From: Plasmopara viticola | Taxonomy: Eukaryota; Oomycota; Peronosporomycetes; Peronosporales; Peronosporaceae | NCBI GenBank assembly: GCA_001695595.3 | Contig: MBPM02000071.1 | Location: forward strand, 310,001 to 374,000 | Direction of reading: 5' to 3' | Length of the DNA stretch: 64,000 nt | Shown here: piece after piece, positions 24,327 through 34,500 of the stretch | Position numbering within the stretch: the stretch's first letter is position 1 | Layout of the letters: each line of letters begins with the position of its first letter | The notes under the pieces: generated by a model | The model's input: the letters and a program-made list of their open reading frames with translations, nothing else | What the model was told of the DNA's origin: nothing | Databases searched by the model: none | Program-made: the position numbers and the translations under genes

Positions 24327-26069
24327 ATGAGGTGCAGGTGTGAAATGCTACTAGCTTCCGGGTTTATGGTTGCAATCGTCGCAATGCTGAGCAGCTTAAC
24401 ATACGCTGAGTGTCCTAACGGTTGCTCTGGCAACGGAGCGTGCATGGCCAAGGACATGTGCAACTGCTACAAAAATTACGAGGGCAACGATTGTTATGAC
24501 CGGACGTGCCAATTTGGTTATGCTCACGCAGATACGCCAAAGGGTGACATAAATATGGACCAAAACCGAAAGACGCCCGGCTGGATTATCACGAACTCGC
24601 AACGATCTCCCGAGGGAACGTACGAATACTTTAGTCCAGACGCTGCTGGAAACGAAGCCCACTTTTACATGGAGTGCTCGAACAAAGGCTTGTGCGATCG
24701 AAATCTAGGAACATGCACGTGTTTTGATGGATATGAGGGTGTAGCGTGTCAACGCGCGTCGTGTCCAAACAAGTGCAGTGGTCACGGAACATGTGAGAGT
24801 CTTCGTAAGTTAGGACTTAAGGCTCCCGGCACACTTTTTGGAAATTCAGATAGTGCTACTCAAATTGCCTACGACTTGTGGGACAGTCGCGTCACTTACG
24901 GTTGTCGATGTGATCCATGGTACCACGGGGCTGACTGCTCGTTGCGATCGTGCAAAGTTGGAATCGATCCAATGTTCCTGTCGGTGGGCTCTGCTACGCT
25001 CGAGACATTTGTCCTTCACGTTTACACGACGGGTACTTTTACGGCGGATGCTGCAGGAGCAACACCGTTAAATTACTGTCGTCTTCGACTTTTTGACTCT
25101 TATGGGGAGTCTTACATCACTGAAGCAATTCCAATCTTGAACGACGTAAGTGATACGACAAAAGCAGATGCCAATGCTGCTGCAGTGGCAAAAGCAATTC
25201 AACGAATCCCAAACCAGGCTTTCCGTCGCGTACTCTGTGAGCGCCTTAGCTTGACGAACGGCGATCTAGACGGCTACATACTCTCTGCTCGAGAAACGAG
25301 TAAAGGGTTGTCGGTTATTTGTCAGCTTAGCGACAATCCTGGTCGATTGCGGAAGCCGGAGGTGGCTGCATTTGGATTTAACGGTATCAACGACCCACTG
25401 ACAAAGAAGTTTCAAGTAATCACGGTGGAGAAAGGTTATAACAATGAGTGGTTTACTGAGGATACTGGAATGGTCGTGACGTCCGTATCTTCGAGTGACT
25501 ACGTCACACTCACGTTAGAATCAGCGCAGACTGGTTCGCCAGAAACCCCGACGTTATTTAAACTTGGGCCCTACGTAGTGGCTGGGAAGCTATCAGCGGC
25601 AAGCACAATTTTGCTTTCGTACCCCCTCAAGCACACACTGTCGTCTAGAACCAGTCGCTTTAATGCTGTGAAAGCTGCGAATGGAAATGGCGGTATGGTC
25701 GTCACTGAGCTTGTGTGTACTGCAGTCGCTGTTGGATCTACAGTCATCACCGTGACTTCCAATCCAAGTTTTGCTGCAGGTGATCAAATTTTCTTTGAAA
25801 ACCAATTTTACAATTACCTGTCGGTGGTCGTCAATGGCGCAAATTGGGATATTACATTAGATCGAGCCTTCCTCGGAAATACGTTGGACGGCGGTGACAA
25901 CACGGTGTTGTTAGTGTACAAAGTCACGCCACCGGTGAATGCGCTCAAGTATACCTACGTGTCCCCATGCTCTGGCCGTGGTATCTGCGACACCGAGACG
26001 GGTGTTTGTGATTGCTTTAAGGGCTATACGAACGATAATTGTGATACGCAAAACATCCTGGCGCTGTAG
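24327..26069 (+). CDS. Secreted EGF-like repeat (tenascin-like) protein
   Basis: One exon, 580 residues. An N-terminal signal peptide (MLLASGFMVAIVAMLSSLTYA) ends just before the first Cys. Three EGF-like modules follow: CPNGCSGNGACMAKDMCNCY with YEGNDCYDRTC; CSNKGLCDRNLGTCTCFDGY; and CPNKCSGHGTCES..YGCRCDPWYHGADC. A beta-rich region of about 330 residues without recognised domains follows (about 215-545). A last EGF-like module, CSGRGICDTETGVCDCFKGY, lies near the C-terminus. No transmembrane segment or GPI-type hydrophobic tail is visible, so the product is probably secreted or wall-associated. Such modules bind proteins or calcium in extracellular proteins; no specific ligand can be inferred. 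Met at 24345 (start of MLLASG) is an alternative start that gives a cleaner signal peptide. Confidence 0.88.
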   Translation: MRCRCEMLLASGFMVAIVAMLSSLTYAECPNGCSGNGACMAKDMCNCYKNYEGNDCYDRTCQFGYAHADTPKGDINMDQNRKTPGWIITNSQRSPEGTYEYFSPDAAGNEAHFYMECSNKGLCDRNLGTCTCFDGYEGVACQRASCPNKCSGHGTCESLRKLGLKAPGTLFGNSDSATQIAYDLWDSRVTYGCRCDPWYHGADCSLRSCKVGIDPMFLSVGSATLETFVLHVYTTGTFTADAAGATPLNYCRLRLFDSYGESYITEAIPILNDVSDTTKADANAAAVAKAIQRIPNQAFRRVLCERLSLTNGDLDGYILSARETSKGLSVICQLSDNPGRLRKPEVAAFGFNGINDPLTKKFQVITVEKGYNNEWFTEDTGMVVTSVSSSDYVTLTLESAQTGSPETPTLFKLGPYVVAGKLSAASTILLSYPLKHTLSSRTSRFNAVKAANGNGGMVVTELVCTAVAVGSTVITVTSNPSFAAGDQIFFENQFYNYLSVVVNGANWDITLDRAFLGNTLDGGDNTVLLVYKVTPPVNALKYTYVSPCSGRGICDTETGVCDCFKGYTNDNCDTQNILAL

Positions 26070-26108
26070 GCGGAGTATGCTGCTTTCACTTTGTTAAACA
26101 ATAAACGC

Positions 26109-26648
26109 ATGGCTTTAGTAAAGCTTGTAATACTTCTATCTGAGACACATAGTTTCAGGTTTGACAAAAACGTCGAAAAGTTGAGAGTTGCGTTTAAAAC
26201 AATTTGCCACTACGTCGATACAAATCTAAACTTGAATTCGAGCACGTCAACGTCGACTCAGCAGACGCGGATAGCATTGCAAGTGAGAAAAATTGTGGAA
26301 AGAGTAAAATTATAGGGTAACAAGTTTGAAAGTATCTAATTTGTAAGGCAGCAACCTTCGTCAACGTATGTGACGACTTCAAGAGCTGTGAAGCCAAAAG
26401 CTATCAGAAACGCCAAAAGTGCCGTCCTGCGTTTGTCTGAGCTATTAGATAACTTTTCAGTATGTGGTGCCAAAAGTGTAATAATAAGGGACCTTTTGGA
26501 TGACCTACATCTACCCGAATTTACTATGAATATCAATAATTACAAACAAGAAATTCTAAGTTTTACTTTACTTATTGGAGTATTAGTTCAAGAAACCCAC
26601 GTTTTCCCAAAAAAGAATACATTTTCTACGCGCACTAAGCAAAATTGA
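26109..26648 (+). CDS. Possible two-exon hypothetical gene
   Basis: A frame starting at the ATG at 26109 (MALVKLVILLSETHS) can be spliced from 26282 to 26352 across a 69-bp GT-AG intron, giving 156 residues with stop at 26648. The join restores a continuous basic region (QQPSSTYVTTSRAVKPK) followed by a Leu-rich helix (SAVLRLSELLDN, IIRDLLDDLHLP). It begins 40 bp after the EGF-gene stop, very close for an independent gene. No domain is recognised. It may equally be 3' UTR or a relic. Confidence 0.22.
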
Positions 26649-27316
26649 CCACCGTCAAGTATATCACCAGGGATGCTTGCAAACGTCGATTTGGTGAGAA
26701 CGGTGGCACAGACTATTGTTCTTTCTCGCTTTATTGTGACCTTGATAGCGACGCCGGTGAAATGCTTGAAGATTGAGCGCTCGAAGATAGATCGTCTGAG
26801 GAGGTAAAGCGTCCTTACTTGTCAAGGTCGGACCATCTGAACCGCGCTGGTGACCCCAACCTACATACAGATTGCCTGGTTGTCAGCTTTGTAGGTACGT
26901 ATACTAAAGATGCCAGTGCAGTCTAGTGGTCGCATTTCGACTAAAGTGTAGCCGAGCCATTGCAATCGTGAAACCGGAGCTGTTGTGCACTTGCATCAAG
27001 CTAAAAGGGTTGCTGATGTTGTGTGCACGGCTCGTGGTGTGCATCGTGAACAATTTGAGCGATGCAAGCATCATTATGCAAAAATCGTGCGTATCAACGC
27101 ATGAGGTAAACGACTGCAAACGCTTCTATTAGCGTGCGCTTTTCACAGCCTGCGTCGTACAGACATTTACAAATATACCGTTTGGATACGCCATTTCTGT
27201 GAATTGCTTGCATAATATAAGATCATTATCTAAGTTCTGTCCTTGGCAAATATGTCTGGCCTTTTACACATCCTAAATATCGGTTGCCAATAACGTCTCT
27301 CGGTTGCTAATGATGG
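26649..27316. other. Spacer between the hypothetical gene and the LINE relic
   Basis: No supported gene. Short frames such as EDRSSEEVKRPYLSRSDHL near 26.8 kb look protein-like but end within about 50 codons. This stretch may be an upstream part of the decayed LINE or unrelated. Confidence 0.4.
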
Positions 27317-28215
27317 TTGCACGTCGACCGCCAGCTTGAGTATATGAATCCAACCTGTTCGTCCGAGGCAGAGCCCAGCTACAGATCACTTGATATAATA
27401 CCAGGGCTTGATCGGAGCTCTCGGATGCATGTTGCGCGCCGTCTCCGCTGCTTGTCCGACTTCCTTTTTGCAGGTAGTACGTGGTCCATCTCCAATGTGT
27501 TTGTCGAGGCGTTCGTTGATTACACACTACTGTCTACGCCAGTCTACACGCAGTCTGTGATGTTGAAGAGACTCTACCGGAAGCTTTTACAACTGGTAGA
27601 GCGGGTGCGTTCGTTGCGTAACCGACCTGAAAGTGTTGGTAATACGACGGTACTGTATTGTGGCGTTGCGACGTCGTTCTACCTCCCCACCATCCCAAAG
27701 AAGCTACTCCTTAGTCTAATGTGGTCGGCCACGCTACTGCACAAGCTCCACCCTGTGACCAAGCAATGTACCGACCGGACGAATGGTACTGCACTAGTTA
27801 CGTTTGTTGTACGTCGGCACAAACGCCTGCACCGTCTCCTGTTACCAATACTTAACGACCTACACTTCTTTGTGGCTTACCAGTTGCTTGCGGTGCACAC
27901 TCGCTTCCGATTCTTACAGATCACCAATCCCGAGATCGTATGTTGTGTGCGCGATGGTTGTGCGGCAGTGGAAACGCTTTGCCACTTGTTTTTTATGTAC
28001 GCTTGCCCGTCGGCTTTGGTCGCTGTTGCAACCTGCGTGGATGTGCTTCTTCAATTCGCATCCAGCATGGAGTGGTATCGCGACCGTCAAGCTCCCCGCA
28101 GTGCGCCCCGTCTGGAAAGAACACAAGACTGTGGTGTATGACGTGTGGGGTGTACTGTGTGTAATGACGCTGCACTTGAGTTGCAGGTCACTATTCTTCT
28201 AACCCCGTGAGTATT
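27317..28215 (+). mobile_element. LINE (non-LTR) retrotransposon 3' relic with RT zinc-binding domain
   Basis: A 274-codon frame carries the zf-RVT type motif that closes many LINE reverse-transcriptase polyproteins: FLQITNPEIVCCVRDGC, then ETLCHLFFMYAC. The upstream part (FVVRRHKRLHRLLLPILNDLHFFVAYQLLAV) fits the connection region before it. Near 28,055 the reading jumps by one base to a second frame, where the element continues as WSGIATVKLPAVRPVWKEH and VYDVWGVLCVMTLHL. That is typical of the C-terminal tail. The 5' portion with the RT palm and the endonuclease is missing. The copy is therefore truncated and frameshifted, so dead. The boundaries are approximate. Confidence 0.72.
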
Positions 28216-29829
28216 AATATCAAGACTTATGAATGCGATTCTGATATTGAACTGAGCTTAGGTTATTCAATATAAAATACTTTGCATATAAGTCCACATA
28301 TATGAGGTTACAAGACCAACTAGTGCTTTTGTGTCAGCTTTTCGGTACTAAGTACTGATGTCAAAGACTTCGCGCGACATATGTCACATGATATGTTAAG
28401 ATTGTGACACATAAGGTTAACGTGACCTTGCTACACGCCTGGAAAAGCATGATTCGGTTAACGTCTTTAGACCTCTTTTAACGGCTCAGCTTCTAACTGG
28501 AGCGTAAAATCAAGACTTTCGAGCCATCTTTTAACGTTAAAAAATATTATAATATCTATATTATAAATTAAAGATGAATATTAGTAGAAAAAATGCGAAA
28601 AGTTGTATTAGAGAGTTTATCTAAATAACATCCAACAAACGAATACAGTGATCATAATTGAAAAAAAATATATCATGAGCTTCACACGAGCATGGAGATA
28701 CCCAAGGCCACCATCAAGGGCGTAAAACTCATAAAACTGAGCGCTTTAAGCTATCGTTTGAATTTGGTGCTCACAAAGAAAAGCATCTTCTCGACATACT
28801 TTAAATACCTTGCGGTGAGATGCACGGCGATCGATTCAAATGAGGAAACCGAGGGTCGCATGGCCCAACGCGTCATACCCTCCGGGATCGCGTCGAAAAA
28901 AAGCTGCGGCATGACCACTAAGGCAATCCCCAATACAGCTTTAGGCGTGCAAGCGATCGCGCAAGAGCTGTTGCTTTTCGTGGAATGATCATTAACTCAC
29001 AGCAAAGGACCTTCCCTGACCGACACGGACAGCAGCACTTCCTTGTGTATAGCTTGTAACGAAGAAGAGACCTTTTTACGAGTGATGTGGGCTGCTGATA
29101 ATAATCCCTTATCACAGAGCTCTTCGAAGTCGTTTGACCGACCCTGGCATGATTGCTTGATGCCGTTGCGATCTGAGATCAAAAGTCATAGACCTTTTGC
29201 GATTTTTTCGCGGTCTGTTGACCGCAAGCTGTGATGAAATACATACGCGGGCTCGGATTTTGTGCTTTCAATGCAAGCTTGGTACTTTGTTAAAGCCGAG
29301 AAATCTCTTCGGCAAATTGTCTATAACACACTATGTGAGCAAGCGTAAAAGGAATGACGTTGTCATGGGTATTCTAATAAACCGTATGGTAGTGCACGTG
29401 CGTACTAGAATAAATTTCAGATTGATCTGTGGTGGTTATAATGTTTGAGAGGGATCCTATGCCGAATGCAAAGCACCATAATCGTCTGACTTTTTACGGT
29501 GCCAATATGCAAGGTTGAAATAATGGGCTTTACAGCCAAAGTCCTTTTGTAAACACAATCCGTGCACTTTTAAATCGATATAAATATAATTTAACAAGGG
29601 AGCCGCTAACCAGCCCCCCGTCCCCCCCCCGCTCTCACGCTTTAAGCCAATCTTTTTTTGTGTCCACCTCACCACTCTCACCAGACGGTCGGTAAGTTCG
29701 ACGCAGAGTAGGTACTATCGAGCGATCATCGTCTTCAAAGAAGAATGCAAATGCAAATACTAGTATTGCTCGCTGTACAGGAAAGCTCTTTGCCGTGAGC
29801 TTGATATATTTGCATCAACGGGCAAAGTC
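28216..29829. other. Decayed interval after the LINE relic
   Basis: No intact gene. On the minus strand, 28,690-28,935 has a coding-like frame (LVVMPQLFFDAIPEGMTRW, RYLKYVEKMLFFVSTKF). It passes a stop into LKALSFMSFTPLMVALGIS, possibly a broken hydrophobic protein of unknown family. Poly-C tracts of 6 and 9 bases lie at about 29,614-29,631. The rest shows nothing recognisable. Confidence 0.4.
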
Positions 29830-30665
29830 TTTTTCCAAATGATGGAAGCTACAACAAACAATCCAACTAGTGACGATTTGGTGCGTCTGCTAATGCTAAG
29901 GCTTAAAATCAGTGTCCGAGTTTGGCTATAATGCCATTATTAAATTTCCTTCGCATGAGGTTACGTCGAGTCCTTTCAAGACTGCATTGCACAAGTTTGC
30001 ACAGTAGAAGAAGGAGCGTGTTACAGCTGCTAAGCAATATAACACGGAGAAACAGCAAAGTTTTGGCGCAGAAAAAGCCACAAGCTTTGTCGAGATGAAT
30101 GGATGAAGCGAATACGGGCCAATAACCGCCAGTGTGGGCAACGCTCTCACCAGCCCCTTCAAGGTACGTGTGTGAGCTGCATTTATATGATAAAATGCTC
30201 ATTGAGGTTTGTTGTAGAATAATAGGATTTAAATATTGCCACCTCTACGAACCGTGTCAGCCTCGGGTAGCGATAGTGACGCCATAGCGTTCGTCAACTC
30301 GTTGCATGAAGATGAAATTGTTCAAGAGATGCCTGAAGTTCTACAGGAAGAGACTGCAATCGCGTCAGGTCCTCACGTAATGCGTCGGAAAAATACGCTA
30401 CAAGCAATTTGAGCAAGCATTGGCAATGAAAGTTGTTGATTTGGACCAGCTTCGCGAGCTTAGCTGGGGTGGTATTCCTACAAAATATCGACCTGCAGAA
30501 TTGCGGCTGCTATTGGTATGTGGGTTACTTGCTGAAAAATGAGTACATTTTTCGCGATTTACTGATCCAGCTTATGACTTTTCCGGTGTAGAGAAATATG
30601 CCATTAAAAAGGATTGGCGGAAGGTTATGTTGGAGCAAAAGTGTTAAAGGATGCAGAGCATTGGT
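29830..30665 (+). pseudogene. TBC1D22/Gyp1-type RabGAP pseudogene (5' part)
   Basis: The region reads as the N-terminal half of a TBC RabGAP. An acidic linker (VSASGSDSDAIAFVNSLHED) leads, after a frameshift at the A5 run near 30,389, into KQFEQALAMKVVDLDQLREL and LSWGGIPTKYRPAELRLL. This corresponds to the start of the TBC domain in TBC1D22/Gyp1. A GTATGT...GTGTAG intron of about 75 bp follows at about 30,517-30,591. Next comes the block MPLKR with a further frameshift into DWRKVMLEQK and a stop. Upstream exons (SEFGYNAIIKFPSHEVTSSPF, KQYNTEKQQSFGAEKATSF) contain in-frame stops. The catalytic IxxDxxR arginine-finger region is absent. Retained introns show it arose by DNA duplication, not retroposition. 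The exact ends are uncertain. Confidence 0.7.
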
Positions 30666-31518
30666 CATAATTATACTTCATAGTAAATACGCAATGCAAA
30701 CAAACTTGCAAATTTGCACGTATGGAAGCTGATAAACTGGTAACGATCGCGACAGAAGATCATATCAGGTTTACGATATAAAGGTCGGCATGAATGAGTG
30801 ATTAGACTGAATAGTACTAGGAGACCAAGCAGAGTGTCCTCAATTGTCGACAGTGCCCAGCGCATCAAGGTTGATCTCTGCATTGGCTGTGCAAGCCAAT
30901 CGGCATTAACATTGATATTAAAAGGCTCCATTTCTGTTGTGTCCCGTCTGTCCAATGGTAATCGTAGATCATTAATTTAGCCTAGCAGTAATCCATTAAG
31001 GAGGGGGGGGCTCCCTTTTAACGTGGACAGTCTTTGTGGCGAAAATATAGTGGGCAGTTCCATAAACTCGAGCCGAGCTGGCTACAATAATGATGGTCTC
31101 TAGAGTTCGCAGCTTCTTCTATCCTAAGAAACACTCAGTAATAAATGCTTTATTGGATAAATAAGTTTAGAACTCATGAGATTGCGCATTCGATCGCACT
31201 AAGGAGGCATAGTTAACTGTCATTTACAGCTCATTGCATATCTTCCCGCACGTCAAGGTGCTCTGTGACCCGACGACATGGGCTTTTTATATCGGTTTGA
31301 TCGCGCAAAGCTGAAGCAATCACTTCACTTTCCAACTTTAAAAAGATCAGCCCGTGCAAGCCAAGGGACGTCTTCCTCCCTTGGTGAAGTGCTCAAGTAC
31401 GTCGAAATGGGACTCATATCAAGCAAATCACCAGTAGTGTCTCATTTTTTCGTGACATTCCAATAATCCAACATTTCGGTATATCTGTCGTAACCATCTT
31501 CACAAGCAAAAATCAGTC
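30666..31518. other. Upstream flank of the PI4K gene
   Basis: No gene seen. A G8 run lies at about 31,003-31,010. The last 80 bp before the PI4K start contain TCATTTTTTCG (31,441-31,451), similar to the pyrimidine-rich TCAYTYY core of oomycete initiators. It is a plausible transcription start, but the match is short. Confidence 0.35.
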
Positions 31519-34500
31519 ATGGGATCGTCCCAGTGTGAAGGCATCGTGCGCATTCGAAGGCGGGTGACCTTTCATTCGTCCTCTTTTAAATATGAGTCGG
31601 ATGATCGGGGAGATGAAGTGCGTCTTTCGCCGTCTGCCATTTGCCATTTGCAGACCACCATTAGCCGTCTCAGCGATGATGTGTGGTATTTTTGCGTCTC
31701 TCGCGCGCCTGTTGCGTCGCTTGCGTGGTTTACGCTAGATACTTGTACTGAAGATAGTGAGGAGGAGAACAACTCGCCTTCTTCAGTCCCCAGTGGCAAC
31801 TTGGTGGCCAGTACGCGTGTAACGAGTGTTGAGGCGGTGGATGGAGAGAATGTGAAATTGCCCGAAAATGCGCACGAATTAGGAATGTTTGTCGATTGGA
31901 GTACCAATGAGCAAGCGCGCAAACATCTTGAAAGTGTCTTATTCTATGTCGAGGACAAAAGTGTAGGCGTTGCGCTTCTTGTTGAGGCCAAGAATCATAA
32001 TCAAAGGGATGAATGGGTAACGTTTCTAAGCAATGTACTGCTTCATCGCGACGTCATGGAGAAATTGAGTGATCACGACAGTGACGACAAAGCACAAACT
32101 GAAGTAAATGTGGGCAAGGAGCTTGAAGTCCAGCCTGCGTCGGCGACATCATTGAAGTCAACGCGGTCGTTGTTGCATCAAGGCAAGTCAGAGATTCTTT
32201 TAGAGGACGACGATCCATTTGGGCTGCTATTACTCACAACATCGGCTTTTAGCTCTGTGAATGCTCAAGGTTTAGCAGGTCAGACGAAGCATAATGCTGC
32301 TCCTGGTGTGTTTGCGATAAATCATATTGAATTAACAGAAGAAGTTGGGCATGAAAACGATTTGGAAGATGAATGCGACAGCGACACGAATAGTTTGATC
32401 TCCGACCTGGATTATGCAGCTGATTTGGTGTATAATCCGACGCTGCTGTCGGCAACACAAAGACAACAACTTTGTGATCGTAAACGTTCAAGCAGCCACG
32501 GTACTACCTCTTTGAGCTCTAGTCGAGTGAGAAATGGTGGCGTCATCACTTCGAGTCGGCGGCATAGTGCAGACTCGATGTCTAGCTCATCGACACGAGG
32601 TTGTTCACGCTGTAGTAAAGCATTTGGCCGGCTTTTCCACACACCCAAGGTCTGCGCATCCTGTTCACAACGCTTTTGTCGCAGTCACTGCAACCAGTGG
32701 ACAACTTTGACGACTCCGGACTCAGTTACTTTGCCGGAATCAGTTGGGCCATGCGTTGGCACAAAAAGTGTACCAGCATCTGAGGCTAAACGCGTGTGCA
32801 TGGATTGCTATGTAAGGCAGCAATTACTCACGTCCTTCCACGAAATGGGTGTGTATTATACTTCCGCAATTGACGAAGCGGGTGGACTGACACGATTGGT
32901 ACGATGGAAATATTTTGATCAAGGTCCAAAGCATAAATTTGAACGGCATGTACGGGCTCGGAGGCTTGGACCATTGAGCGTTCTTTCGGCAATGTTCAAG
33001 TACCGACAACAACCCTTTATGTTTGTCGTTGTGCTTGCACAGCTCGTAGACAAAATTGAAAATTGTATAGATGCGATGGACTTTTACTGGCCACAATATT
33101 TGCAGTGGGGATTTTCGAACCTCCCAGATGCCTCTCCCAGTGTCCGTGCTTTTTACCTCTTTTTCTTGGCTGCTACTGCGCGTCGGAGCGTACATCTTGC
33201 TGTCAAAGCGACGTGGGAATGCATTGCTGCTCACTGGGACGCAATGACTGGAGGATTTTTTGAGCGAGGACACGGCATTGTGGTCATGCTTTTTTTTATC
33301 ACAAATGTCAATTTCGGTGAACCCCGCAGTGTGTTGCCGAGATTGTTGTTTCCACAAGCACCAGTGCATCAGCGTGAAACCTTTACGAAGCTGCTTGATC
33401 ATTTATTTGAGATCGTACGAAAAACCTATGCTGCGTCACAGCGGGAGTCTCCGTTTTTTGAGTGGCTGCTTGCACGCAGCAAGGAGGAGACCGTAGCTAG
33501 CTCACGTCATGTCCAAAAGCAGCTCCGTATCGGCGACGGCTTTTTGGACCCGTTCCCATCAGATAACTTTGAAGATTTGCAGCTCATTATAATGGAACGG
33601 CGGAACTCTCGCTCTCAACATCTCGTGGAAACAAAGCAGCGATTGTGGAACACATCTGCTCTACACAGCTTTAGTGACGAAATCCGGCTCGTGCGCTTCC
33701 TTGTGGATCTGTGCACTTATCTCAAAGAGAACATTGCTGAGCCTTCATTACGTAAAAAGCATCTCCCAGCGTTATTACAGGAATTGCTGCATGGGAAACA
33801 CATTCGACCCGACGCGGCATTACCGCTATCCGGAACTATAAATTACCCGCATCGCGTAGTAAATGTACTCACCGACGAAGGAACGGTGTTTTCTACTAAG
33901 GCTCGAGCACCGACGCTGGTATTTTTTGAGATTATTGCGTCGTCATTCGGTGTTGATAAATCTTGCGATTTTGATGTTTGGTCGAATCACAGCAGCGAAA
34001 TCAATGCGTTGGTGGATGCTGCAGTGACGACTGGACGAGAAAAGGAAGGCTGTGTCCTTGAGCCTGAACAACTGGAAATCCTTAATTATCTTGATGGCGA
34101 ACGTGTTGGAACATACGTGGCTGATTTAATACCTTCTAGTCGTGACGATTCGCAAAATTCGATAGGATCGTCGATTTCTGAAAGCTTCACAGGACTGAGT
34201 CACATTTTTCCCGCAGGGAATATGTCACTTAGTATCTCCGCTAGCGAAAGTGATAGCAATGGCGCTGAAGGAAGACATGAGGAAAATGGCCCGGACACGT
34301 GGAATACCGCAGAATTCACGAACACGAAGCAAGAGACCAAGTGTCCGTTTTTCGGGGAACGCTTTGCTGACAAACAAAAGCGCATTTGCGAGAAAAGCAG
34401 ATTTTCGCGCTTTGACGGATGGGCCCTCGTTCCCGTGATTGCGAAAAGCTTTGATGATATGCGCCAAGAAGTGTTTGTCCTACAAGGGCTCAAGCTGTTT

